Source: Oxytricha trifallax
Taxonomy: Eukaryota; Ciliophora; Spirotrichea; Sporadotrichida; Oxytrichidae
NCBI GenBank assembly: GCA_000711775.1
Contig: ARYC01000569.1
Location: 1 to 64,000, forward strand
Direction of reading: 5' to 3'
DNA: 64,000 nt
In this document: one piece after another, positions 37,001 to 48,700 of the stretch
How positions within the stretch are numbered: position 1 is the stretch's first letter
Layout of the letters: each line of letters starts with the position of its first letter
The notes under the pieces: generated by a model
What the model was told of the DNA's origin: nothing
The model's database searches: none
Seen by the model: only the letters and a program-made list of their open reading frames with translations
Translations under genes and position numbers: made by a program

Positions 37001-38488
37001 ACTAAGTGTTTTCTATGCTATTTACTAAAAACAGAATTTAATTTACAATATTCTTTATCACTTACTTTTCAACTTGGCTAGTATAATCATGATATTTTTT
37101 GAATAAAGTAAATTGTATTTTATAATTAAAAATAATAAATTCAAAATTCAAAATGGTGATGCAGAAGATGAGCTGTGTGTTCATTAAAAATGTAAGTTAC
37201 AATAAATATATTTAACATTTAATTTTTATAGGGGTTGCACCTGCCAAGAGCAAAAGTAGAAGTAGACTGAAGACTGACAGAGGAGCTAAAAAAATTGAGA
37301 AAAATTTACACTCATGCTGATGGTTCAAGATACGAAGGAAAATAACAAGATGACAGGCAAAAAATTAAGATATAAATTATTCATTTCTATTATTCATAAT
37401 TGATTTATTATAAATTAATGTTGTAATTAACTTTATTTTCTTTAAAAAATATCATGAATGCACAAAAACTCAAAAATGAATTGTATTGGAGTGACTATAA
37501 AGCAAGCAATTATTGCTATACCTGGTGCTAGCGACATGACCCCTTCACCCAACACAACTTCTTCTTATAAAATGGTTTGCTCACAGGTTTCTGAGGGGTA
37601 GACGCAAATAATTTGATCCCTTTAGTCTGGTGGGAGGTCCGTGCAATACTATCTCGTCTCCCCAATGATTGCTTTATCATCACCATTTATACAATAAGAA
37701 AAGCAAGTGTGTATGCGGGCTTGTCTGTTCAAATGTTATATAAAAGGATATTCAGCGTTTTAAGAGATAATAAACTAATATAGAAGCAGATTTAATATCC
37801 AAAAATGTAAATAATCTTCAATTTCTAAAAATAAGATAAAAGCTTTGCATTGATCGTATTATCCAAGGCCAGTCTAACCCTTAGTTATGTCAGGCCTCTT
37901 GTAGGTGTAAAATTAATTAAATCTGTTTCCATTGTATATAAATTTAAGGCCAGTTGTTGGTGCACATTCCAATTCAGGAAAATAGCCGACGTTACATCCC
38001 GAATAACAATCAACTCTATATTTTTGATTTATTATCTGAAATGATAAGATCGTTAAATAGATATCACAAAAATTACCCATTTAAAAATTGTCAAATATTG
38101 TATAAATAAAGTTGTTTTCTGGACAGTTTAGAAAATAAATACTTACCTTTTTTAGCATTCATTAAAGTAATACTCGTCATTAGGATCTATGAGAGTATAG
38201 ACGAATATAAAAATCAGTAGAATGTATATTCCAAAGCGAAAGTTTCTCAGTAGAAAATATAGGATAATGTAAGTAAAAGTATTTGTATCAACTTATTTTA
38301 AAATTATTTAAGAATTTTGTAAAAAATTTAAATGTAATATTTTACCCCCAAAAATTTACTCTTTCTTCTGAAGCTTCGTGCTCTTCTTCATACCATAATT
38401 TAAGCAAGTCATGATTTTATTTCAGGAAGGTTCGATACTTAGGAACTTATAATCTAGTTTCTTTTCTTGCAAATTTATATGCCCACAT
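34016..38488 (-). CDS. Voltage-sensor/cyclic nucleotide phosphodiesterase fusion
   Basis: Polytopic membrane protein with a cyclic-nucleotide phosphodiesterase (PDE) C-terminus. From ATG 38488: soluble N-terminus (MWAYKFARKETRL), helix FGIYILLIFIFVYTLID, Cys-rich presumed ectodomain (37850-38040 and 37580-37740), helix LAPGIAIIACFIVTPIQF, helix FQIFIIVFFVIVLALSISFI, then an ion-transport-type voltage sensor (36000-36350): FEMISMILISLYTAFILFWL, FLTIFFTEIILKSFASNFMY and S4 GVLRLIRVVVITIRK. A linker leads to the PDE: WDFDIFKYSENLGETTILHF, YHNTLRAIEV, LMHDLGHPG then VNNSYLI, SVLENHHCAMAF, LILNLVLYASDHANSC, and YISVIVEPLF. TGA is 34016-34018. The HD motif is intact, but the second His of YHNxxHA is Arg. 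No pore was recognised. Many introns/IESs; some joins are unsolved, though all pieces share strand and order. Confidence 0.72.
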
Positions 38489-38660
38489 TTTGAAAATTTT
38501 AAATTAAATGAAATTTATATTTCAATTATTAATTTATTTAATTTCGAATTTTTATATTTCTTTGTATTATATATTACTTAAATTTCATTTTATATTTAAG
38601 GTTAATCCTAACCTTTTGCTATTTTTTAAAAAAAATGAATTTCCCATTTTATAATTAGTT

Positions 38661-40020
38661 AAGTTAGCAGATGGTCAGCAATCAACAAGTAAGCTTTCTT
38701 GTTTTACACATAATCTGCCAAGTTATTAAGCATAGTTGGCTTAAATTTAATTTTTAAGTCACTAATTTTCTTTTCAAATTTAGGTCAGGAGTGCTTCCCA
38801 CAAAGCAAATTCAGTAGTGCTACTTGCAAACTCAAAGACTCATTGGTCAACAGTCGTTGGCAGAGTTTATGGGACTTCACCTGGACATCGATCGTATCGC
38901 TGCAGACAACAAGTAGAAGAGAGTAAGTCATAAGATTTCGAATTCTTAAATGGATAAAACAAGAGTTTAATGTTTAAGATTTTATTTAACTCACCAATGT
39001 ATAGGGCATCAGAAAGCAAGGTTTCCTTGTCAATCAAGGGTGTAAGTTGACCCCAGAGGAGAAAGATGAACTAAGAAAGATAAACTAAGAGAAGTATGGA
39101 CTTACTGCAGAGCATGTGGAAGCTATAAAGCTTCCTGCACCCTGTCATTTGGTTGAAATCTTCTAGATTGATAAGATTATGCATCCTAGGTCAACACTCA
39201 TATCATAATTACTTTTGAATGGTTAATAGAGCTTAAATTGCAATGATAATTTAAAAAACTCAGTACTATGGATAAGATCAAGCATTTAATCAAACTTGAA
39301 GATGCTCTGAAAAGCAAACTTGAAATGATCAGAGAAGGCAAGAGATAGCAGAAGTTTGAGTAGTTGTAACAAAAGTTGAAAACTACAGAAGCTAGTGGAA
39401 GAGGTTCTGTGACCAGAGTTCAAAGGCAAATGAGTGATTTGCATCTTGGAAGTGCCCACTAGAACAGAAATTCTGATTTGGATGAAGAAAACGATTAGTC
39501 AGTCATGATTATCGATGAGTCTCAACAATAGAATTTAACTCCAAAGGGTAAAGCTTAGACCATGCTTACTAATCAAACTTAAACTATGAAAAAGCAAGCA
39601 GACGATAGTAGAGAAGAGCAGCACCTACCTTTGAATTCTACAAGTGCTAGTGTTTCTAACCCATCTTCAACTTCAAAGAGCAGCGCTTTGAAGTTGAACT
39701 CTATGAAGTAATCTGATACAGCAATTGCTTCTATGAAACCATCATCCTCTGGCAAGAAAACTAAAGTCGACTCAAGTTTTGTGAGCAAACAATCGAATTA
39801 GTAATCCACAGGTCCTATTCAGAAGTAAGCTCACTAGCAAAATCTTGACAGAAATAGATCTGAACTTGGTAGTACTTTTGCTTAATAGACCAATGTCGAC
39901 ACTTAAAACTCAAACAATTAGGGCACTAGTACAGCTTCTGGGAACTTCATCTCTCAAAGTGATGATGAGGAAGCTTTGATGCCTAAACTCAAGAGAAGAA
40001 GAGTTAAAGATTCTGAGTGA
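38661..40020 (+). CDS. SANT-domain protein, paralogue 1
   Basis: Nuclear, probably DNA- or chromatin-binding protein by its SANT remnant. The visible coding begins VSRWSAINK (end of a SANT domain) then, after a GT-AG intron, SGVLPTKQIQQCYLQTQRLI and GQQSLAEFMGLHLDIDRIA. Next comes LTPEEKDELRKINQEKYGLT and VEAIKLPAPCHL, an intron/IES, a coiled coil (HLIKLEDALKSKLEMIREGK) and a long Ser/Gln/Asn-rich tail ending MPKLKRRRVKDSE, with a basic nuclear-localisation-like cluster, then TGA 40018-40020. The first SANT helices are not adjacent; the only SANT N-terminus seen in the window is the inverted segment at 33522-33682, which pairs better with paralogue 2. A homologous gene follows 256 bp downstream. 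Confidence 0.65.
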
Positions 40021-40275
40021 ATAGTGGAGTGCAGTTGATGTTTAGGCCAACATGTTTGTAGTTATTTTAGAGCATGAGAGTATAATTGTACAAATGACTG
40101 AACACTAATTTCAAGAGAGAAGTACTATTTGATTGTGGTTAAATTTGTATGAGTTTAAATTATTGATGAGGAAGTATATTAAGTTTATTTTTAGATTTTA
40201 ATTTCTTAAGCATAAAATAGTGACATTTTTATTTCTATTTTATATTAAATAACGATTATTATTATTATTATTATG

Positions 40276-41559
40276 GGCAGATGGAAGACTATTGAGTAGA
40301 GTTAATGCTTACCCACAAAGACCATGTCTCAGATGTATTTGCAAACTCAAAGACTGGTTGGTTAGCAATCTTTAGCTGAGTTTATGGGTCTCCATCTCGA
40401 TTTGGAGCAGATTTTCATCAAGAACGCTGAAAGGTAGGGAGCAGGAGTTTTTAGAAAGAATGGATGCATCATAAATACTGGTGATAACATGACCAAAGTT
40501 CAGATTGCTATAATTAATTGAATTCTTTTAAGCATAGAACCTTTATTAAAAACTTCCTAATCCTGATTACAGTTTGATTTAATTGTAAGTTGCGCAAAAA
40601 GAACTCAAAAATCTTTGGACTTACTTAGCCTTTCGTTCAATCTCTTCATCTTCCCAAAGCAAAAGTGAAGGAATGGTTGAAAGTACTAACCCTCGACTAG
40701 ATTCTTTCTGCTAAGAGTAACTTTTCAACTGCTGAGAAGATTCACTATCTAAAGATTTGTTTTTCATTTCTTAATTCATTATGCTTTACCTTTATAAGAA
40801 CAAATGAATCGAATTCTTTAAATATAAAGATTTTGGAGAACGCTTTAGAGAGGAAACTCAAAAAGATCTTGAGGTTGTAGGAACTGGTAAGCATCTATAG
40901 ACCATGCAACATCGGTATCATTGTCTAGAAGAGACTTGGCTCAAGCATTAGTGATGAGTACTTTGAGTATGTTTCTAAAATATGTTATGTCTAGTTTGGA
41001 ATATTTATCTATTATAAGTACCAATCTAAAATTCTTGTATCGATTATGTTGATTGTGTAAAGATTGAAGAGAAGCCTGTAGGGAATTTAGATTTTGCACT
41101 TCCAAATAGAAACACCGATTCAACCTCTCTTAATGAAGATTTTTCTTTTCTTGACAGTACCCAGAAACCCTAAAAACTTAAAGCTGGCTGTCCACCAAAA
41201 TTGTAGTAATGGCTATATACAATCTTTATTTTTATAATAGTTTTTTGAAACTTTTGTATTTATTGAGTGGTAGAGAGAACAAGAGAAAGAAGATGAGAGA
41301 TGGGTTGAAAGATGAGAGAGCTTAGAGACAAAGCTTGATGGAAGCACTTGATGAGCAAGAATTTGATGAGACTAAGTTTTTTATGGTAATTATTTATTTG
41401 TTTTAATTTTTTATAAAATAATTTTGCTATCATTTTTGCAAATAAATCAAAATATACTAAATACATACAAATTTTGAAGTATTATCTCTAAACTTTTAAT
41501 CTTTATACCTTATTAAGTTTTAAGATTCTGATGGAGAGATGCCAGATTTGAACATGTGA
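40276..41559 (+). CDS. SANT-domain protein, paralogue 2 (body, N-terminus elsewhere)
   Basis: Tandem paralogue of the preceding gene. Coding starts inside the SANT domain at GRWKTIEQSQCLPTKTMSQM, then YLQTQRLVGQQSLAEFMGLH and GAGVFRKNGCIINTGDNMTK; introns/IESs separate LRKKNSKIFGLTQPFVQSLH, ILENALERKLKKILRLQELV, a segment IEEKPVGNLDFALPNRN, and a basic/acidic tail (RENKRKKMRDGLKDERAQRQ, DEQEFDETKFF, DSDGEMPDLNM) with TGA 41557-41559. Upstream of GRW the sequence is an ATT repeat, not coding, so the first SANT helices must come from elsewhere. The inverted segment at 33522-33682 supplies them and shares the 11 bases GGCAGATGGAA; joining gives GVGRWKTIEQSQCLP in frame. Confidence 0.68.
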
Positions 41560-41756
41560 ATTATTTTATGCATTATAGTAAATTTCCTTGAGATACATTG
41601 CCTTGAGATTGGCAACTTTTGCTTTTGATTGTTTATATTATTTATTTTGGCTGGCATTAAAAGCTATATTTATTTTGGTTTTTTCTAAATTTTTTTTTTA
41701 GATAATGATAATTAAAGGAAATCTCTAATTATTTTCATAATTTGATTATTTATTAA

Positions 41757-44700
41757 TCACAATTCAAAACTATCAATTAAGCTTAATTTAGCTTTTAAAG
41801 CAGTAAGAAATTTGTTATTTATATCTGAGGCCTCTTTGACGCTTTCATCCCTCATACTATGTTTTATCATAGATTCCTTCTATCTGGCTTTATTCTCCCA
41901 AAAGCTTGCCTACTAATTCACAATGGAATTCCGTTCTCTTATATCACATTTTTATTCCCTATAATATGGGATTTTTATGATTAATTTTTGCTTAATTTTT
42001 AATGTAGCTTTATATCAGAGACTCGATTAATCCTTCTAGAATCAAAACTCTGATATTAATTAGTAGTGTTTTGATTTTTATTATTATTTTCACGATTTTC
42101 TGTTGATGGCAATGCACCGATACTTTAATGAAATCTATTCAAATCACTGTTCAATCTGCTATGACTACTATTTTAGTCATCTTATATGATATTTTATTTG
42201 TTTATAAGTTACTATTGGTTTTTAGGGATATATTCTCTCATTCAATTATACATTAAGCATTTAAGTAAATATAAAATTTTATTGATAGTATTAGTATATT
42301 TTCTTGATAAATCATCTTTATAAAAATATATATATAAAAACTGACTTCTCTCCAGTCATAGGGATCATTAAACTTAACTTTCAATTTATTTTGAGGTACA
42401 TAATGGGAAAGAGGCTGTTTTTTATGCTCTTTATGTGAAGTGTAGGTATGATTATTATCTAAATCATTATTATAGTTGTGATTATGATTAGATGTATGTT
42501 TAAGTATTGGCTTTTTCTAAAGATTTTTAGTATGTTTTTAGGGACTATTATTACTATCAGCAGCTCTTCTTTATCTATAAATTTAGTTTTTATTTTGAAA
42601 AGATTTGAATTTTAAAAGAGATTTCTCAAATAATCTATAAATGTTTTTAATAAATCTACAATCCGTACATTAAGAATCAAAACTAGACTCACTCAAAGCG
42701 GTTTAATTTCTTTGTTAATTGTTGAAACCTACCTTCTTCCTTGATTTTAAACAATTAATCATAAAATATATAATAATCTAGTAAAACTAAATGTATGTTT
42801 AGGATTGATTAACCGCTCAATTATTCATGATTTATTATCTTCATTAAATTATTGCTTTTTTAGTTCAATCCTGCATTCATAAAATTACAACAAAAATTTA
42901 CTTAATTTAAAATTCGGAATTTTTAATATGCAAAATATTAAAAAGCATTCCTTGTAATCAAACGACCAGCACTTTTCGTTTATTATACATTGTTTTAATT
43001 TCTAGAGTGTTATTAATATGAATTCTATGTATTTTATCTATTCTAAACTGATCGTAAATTATTGTAATTTTTCTGAAATCCATTATCAGCCGTTGAGTTA
43101 TAATAATTAAAATATATCAATTCTATTAAAATTAATATATTAGATTTTATAACATCATTATCTGTCATCATAATTTAGTCATCAGATTCTTCAGGAACGA
43201 ATTCTGGATCTGCTAACTTCATCAACTCTTATATTTCATTGAATCCCTGTACTTTAATTTTGGGCAATTACACTTGCTTCAATAATATAATAAATTATTA
43301 TAGAATTTTTGTTTCGTTTGTGAAGAAAAATTCATCAAATTTCTAATAACATATAATAAGCATATATTTTTTATGCTTTTAGGTATTTCTATTCTACTAA
43401 GGCTACTTATAGAGTTGGACTTTTTATAATTTTCTGCGCTAAGTTAATGTTTTTATATCAATTTAATTGTTTCGTGAAAGGGTTTTAGTATTATTTGTTT
43501 GTAAACGTCCAACAGAGTTGAAGTTACCTTGATTTTTAATAAATTTAAGAAATAAATATTTGCTAAATTATTTTTACGATATAACATATAGTTTTTAATT
43601 GATAGACAGATTGATTCTAAAATTTTTGCTCTTCTTCATTCATATGCCCATAATTATTTTTATTTTAATTCGCATTACTTGGTTTAAAAACTTCCCTTAC
43701 AAACTCAGAATATTTCTATTTCCTCTAAACTAATTATTTCTTATCAACCTAGGCTTACTATTAAATTAATTTTATATAATTATATAGACTAAATCTATAT
43801 AAAATTGTTAATAATACTTTAAACTATTGTTTCTCTTTCTCAACGACATCTCTCTGCTTAATTTGTTCTAAAATTGGGTTTTTGTATAATTTATGCAGTT
43901 TATAGTCATTTTCAAATTTCAAGTCCAAGTTCAGTTTATTGTATTAGTGCTGATTTTTTAGGTGTTCGTAGACTTATTGGTGTTCTTTCAGATTTAGTTC
44001 TTCTATGGGTCTTTTCTAGTAAGGGATATGGAGGTAAAAAAAACTATAAATTACTAAATCATCAAAAAGTTTCCTGAATTAGAAAAATTAGAGTAAAAAT
44101 GGGGTTATTCAAATATTAAAAACCTTCATTAAATAACATCCTAAATAGTTTTTAATCTTTCAAAGCTAAATTTTCCTTTCATATTCTTCCTAACTTTCAA
44201 TATGTGAATAAATTTACTGCATTTTCTAATATAATCTCTACTTTTTAGAAGCGACTGTATTACCAGATATTTATGACATCTACTAGGATAGTTATTCATA
44301 CTTTCTATTAACATTTTGATATTGAGAAAGAGTAGAGGGCAAAAGATCAATGTTAGTTTGAGACAACCTTGTTGTTGAAAAGTTGTGATTTTTTTCATAT
44401 AAAGCCATTTAGCTATTTATTTAATTATTAAAAATTCTTATTTGATAAATAATAAAAAGTAAAAAATGCTAGAAATAAATCTCCTATTCCAAATTAAATA
44501 CCCGCTAATTTTAGTTTTAATATAAATAAAAGTAAAGTAATTCGCTATTAAAATGTGAGTTTTTTACTGGACTTAAACTTGAAGCACCATCCTTATTTAG
44601 ATCTTTTCCTTACAAAGTATTATGATCAATTGTTTTATTATAGAGTTTAGAATCATCAATTTAATTCCTTATTAGCATCTCACTTTGATTTTATCGTGAT

Positions 44701-45318
44701 CTATTCTATTTCTCCTCCCTTAATTATTTCAAGCGTTACTACACTTCCTAGAAATCTTCTCTCAGCTCTAATTAAGAATTGAGCAATCTCTCAGTTGATT
44801 GGTTTTTCTAGTTCTATGGATTGTCATAGCTAGTCATGAAAGTGTGGTCTTAGTAGTCTTACTCAAGTGATAAATTATTAGATTGATCTAGGACTTTAAT
44901 TAATGGGTCTTTTTTAAGCTTTTTTAGTCGAAGAGTGGGGTCTTAGACATCTTCAGTGGCTTGAATTTTTAATTTCTGAAGTTTCTGAGATTGGAAAGTA
45001 GCATTGAAATTGTCTTTTGGGTTTGTGTTTTTCCTAGCTTGCTTTTTCAATCTATCTTCACTATAACTTTGCCGATCAATAAAATACAATTTGGAAAATT
45101 TTTAGATTGCCCTCCTCCTATCTTTTTGCCTTTCTTAGCATTACTACTACTCTCATAGTCAGATTCATAGCTCTCTCTGGTTTATTCTTGCAACTCCATA
45201 TCCTTAATTTTCCTCTTCAGCAATTTCAACTTTTACTCGTTTTAATTACTGAATTCCTCTATGTTTTTTGGTTTTTATCTATTGCGATTGCCCTGATTTC
45301 TATTTTATCCTGAGCCAT
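41757..45318 (-). CDS. Coiled-coil hypothetical protein
   Basis: Minus-strand gene in many segments. Near 45000-45310 it reads NIEEFSNQNEQKLKLLKRK and ESYESDYESSSNAKKGKKIG, then, after a frame change at about 45060-45080, LQKLKIQATEDVQDPTLRLK and, near 44700-44780, LLNSQLELREDFQEVQQRLK, a clear coiled coil. Further segments: EHQQVYEHLKNQHQYNKLNL (near 43930), PKIKVQGFNEIQELMKLADP (near 43230), a His/Asn-rich stretch with PLSHYVPQNKLKVKF (42360-42490), and LKAKLSLIDSFEL ending at TGA 41757-41759. The candidate ATG at 45318 is not in the frame of the following coding, so the true start may lie upstream or across an IES. No family recognised; a structural role is inferred only from coiled coils. 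Confidence 0.5.
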
Positions 45319-45785
45319 TATTGTTTAATAGTTTGTACCTTTTTATTTTATAATATCACTTTCTCATATAAAATGTTAAAATATCCTAAAACTTAATGGT
45401 AAATAAATAATATATTTTAATAAGACATTATTATTTGAGAGAGATTTATGATCTAAACTATAGTAATCACTGCTGTAACGAACCTCACCTCCATGTATTG
45501 AAGTTATACAATTATTTTTATAAAATCGCGTATATAAAGAATATTTAATAAATTAGTAAAAGTTTTGGATTAATCTTTATGTAAAGTCATATTACTCTAA
45601 GAATTTTTCTTCAAACTTTCATATTACTAAGGATTTGTCTATTTTTAATCATTAAGTTTTATAATTTATAACTCTTGTGATGGTGATGACTATTTTTTAT
45701 CCATTTATTATTATATAATCTTATTTTTAATTATATTTATCAATAAATTACCTTATTTCCCATATAATATTTATTCGAATATTTT
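45319..45785. other. AT-rich region between divergent genes
   Basis: 467 bp between the 5' side of the coiled-coil gene and the first recognisable CC2D2A segment. It should contain both promoters and perhaps the missing first exons; none was recognised. Confidence 0.45.
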
Positions 45786-48700
45786 GAGAGAGTTTTTAAT
45801 GCAGAGTATATACAGCCAATCTGAAGCTATCCTCCGCATTTTTTGATTCTCCAAATGCCAACATCGGGCTAAGTATGTGGTTTCAGCCGGAAGTGCCCTA
45901 TCCAGGTGTTGACCTAAATAAACTAAGACCTAAAGATTAGACACTTAAATAATATTTCATGATTAATAAAATCTATTATGATATTTAAAAGATGAAGATA
46001 CTCTGCCACCCGATCTGGAACATGGTATAAGATCATAAAAGTATCAAATAAATTTGTTTTTAAAAATCAATTATTAAATAATAAATTCTTTATAGAATAA
46101 TCGTCATTTATTAGTTTATTAGTATATTATATCAAATCCGATTTAAGCAGATAATCCAGAAGAATTTCCCCTTCGATTATTACCTTAACGACAGACAATT
46201 TGATAATCTGACATTTACTGATTAATACAAAAGTAAGCATCTCCTTCCCATGTTTCTCAGTAAAATCACACCCCCAGATAGCACCTACATTGACTTATAA
46301 TATTAATAAGCTAATATATTTCATATAAATTTTAAGATTGACTTTGATAGCAATGAGAGTGGGTCATTGATTAGAGGTATAAGAACTCTGGGAGAAGTCG
46401 CTCATTTCGTCAGATGTATCCCCTTCAAGAACCATGAAGTTAAAATCTAACATTTATTCATTTAAATAAGTGATTTTTTAATTACTGTTAAATATAAAGT
46501 GTAGAACATATGGTCTTCTCCTGATTTCTTGCTCACAATGAGGATTGGGTCGATTGATGAGCATGCGCTTCTCATGGCCAGTATGTTTAGAGCAGTTAAA
46601 TTTGAAACTATTGAAGACATCGAAGCAAAATAAATCCAAAATATATAAATACATTCAACTTTTATATTGATTCTAATGATTTGTCGTCATATAAGCGATT
46701 TATTCTTAATATTGTATGAATTATTAAGCCAAATTTGAGTAGAAAAAAATGCTTGCCTTAGAAAAGGCAAAATAAACACTACAGGGTGAATTAGAAGATG
46801 TAGATTTCGATAACAATTAAGATGATAATAACGAAGCTGATGAGATTGACCAGTAAAACGCCAATAATTAACAGTAAGATAAGAAGAAACTGAAGATAAG
46901 CAAAGAGACACCGATTGACTCCAAGTTTCTATAATTATGCCCTTTTTTTAAAGTTACTGCAGTAAGCTACAGTATAGTAAGCAATACACGATGTTAAAAA
47001 GAAGAAAAAGAAGAAGAAAGGACAGTCTGGGTATCATGAGGAAGAGGAGAACGCAGGGATTAATGATAGAGTGTTCGTGTGCCTGGGTAAACTCAAGGAG
47101 AGCGGGCATCTCATTAATGGGTAATGACTCTCATCACACATACGATGAGTTTCACCCAGCCCCCCCCCCCACCCTCCCCACCCCCAAAACCGAGCCCCCC
47201 CCCACCTCCATATAAATAATTTTTTTCAGTGTAATTTTTCTTGCCCTTCGGGCGGCTATTACATATTATGATTTATTTTTATAAGATTCACTACATCCGT
47301 CATCAAACTTGTGTAAATGCTCCCATAGGAAAATATTTAAAACTCAAAACAAATGTTATTTTTATATATAATATTAAATATTTTTAGACAAGAAATTTTT
47401 TTGTAACATTCATATTATTGTACTTTTAATAAGTTAACCATAAAATTAAATAAATATACATTCCAGTTAAAAAAGGAAATTTATGGTTAACTTATTAAAA
47501 GTACAATAATATGAATGTTACAAAAAAATTTCTTATCTAAAAATATTTAATATTATATATAAAAATAACATTTGTTTGGAGTTTTAAATATTTTCCTATG
47601 GGACCATGCACACAAAAATGATGACGCATGTAGTGAATCTTATAAAAATAAATCATAATATGTAATAGCCGCGCAGGGCAAGAAAAATTACACTGAAAAA
47701 AAATATTTATATAGAGGTGGGAAGGACACTAATTTGAGATGGGGAAGGGGGTGGGGGGGGGCGGGCGGTCGGGCCGGTGAAAGATGAGGTTACGTTTTGG
47801 GATGTGAACCAGCCCAAAAAGTACGTAAAGTTTGACTGTTTTTAAGTAATTTTTACATTTCAATGAGTTTGATCTACTTTCGTAGTGTAAAGTTTACTAA
47901 ATGGAAGAATTGTAGAGGGAGAAGAGATGAATCTTTAAGGGTATCTAAGCCCAAATCTTACTGACTAAGAGAAAAAGCAGTTAGAAAAATACAGGTAGCT
48001 GCAAAGAGAAGAGAGTGCCTATTTATCATACATACTATTAAATGTATATTTCTATGGGTATCATTAATTTTATTTTCACTGATTAACATAATTTATATAC
48101 AAAATATATTGATTTTGTTTCTATTTCTCAGAAATGAATAAGTCAATGAATGAAAGCAGGAGATCGGGCAACTCTGGAAATATAGTAGATGGAGATGAAG
48201 AGGGCAAGGAGGATTTCTTGTCAAGTCAAGAGAGCAAAGAAATCACAGATGATGAGAAAGAATCCGACTCAGATTTCATGGATTAAATGGATAAGTTAGT
48301 CTATTTCGAGGATCTTGACCAAAGATACCTTTAAAATTTAAAATTTTAATGAAAAGTATTTATGATACAAGGGAGGGGACATAAATCTTGTGGGCAAACT
48401 GAAAGCACTCTCAAAAGAGAAACAAGATCAACTTAAAGAACTTGATTATTTCTCAGACGAAGATGACGATAAAATCATTCAGAAAAAGCCAGTCAGTAAA
48501 TTCCTAGAAAAGCAATAAAAAGAACGAATCGAGAGGGAAAAGAAGAGAGTTGATAAGCATATTTGGCCTGTGGAGACATTCTATGATAAGAGATATGGCA
48601 GAAATGCTGAGAAAGTTGTGCTGCCATACTCATAGATTGATGTCATATTTAATCATAAGAATATCTGGGCTAACCTCTAAAACCCCAATCCTGCACAGAT

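Larger units (their letters stand above)
47150..47782. mobile_element. Foldback transposon removed as an IES from CC2D2A
   Basis: A near-perfect inverted repeat: each arm is about 290-310 bp and they meet at a small centre around 47441-47470. The ends read TTTCACC and GGTGAAA, next to C-rich (left) and G-rich (right) tips of about 60 bp. The tips differ more than the arm interiors. The unit is flanked on both sides by GATGAG (47144-47149 and 47783-47788). Collapsing that duplication joins NDSHHTYDE to VTFWDVNQPKK in frame at a conserved spot of CC2D2A. No transposase is encoded. The flanking repeat is thus both a likely target-site duplication and a working pointer. Confidence 0.85.

Noticed and set aside
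37225-37375. MORN-like stretch YTHADGSRYEGKQQ on the plus strand
   Set aside because: Only one repeat, with stops and frame changes just upstream, and the minus strand is open through it. Too short to call.
37454-37809. A 118-codon plus-strand frame starting MNAQKLKNELYWSDYKAS
   Set aside because: The opposite strand is also fully open there and gives a Cys-rich ectodomain plus a membrane helix that fit the voltage-sensor/PDE gene running through this region.
47177-47190. Telomere-like CCCCAAAACC as a sign of a TBE transposon or chromosome end
   Set aside because: Only one unit, no tandem C4A4 array, no TBE-type ends or open frames, and the 6-bp flanking duplication does not fit TBE insertion.
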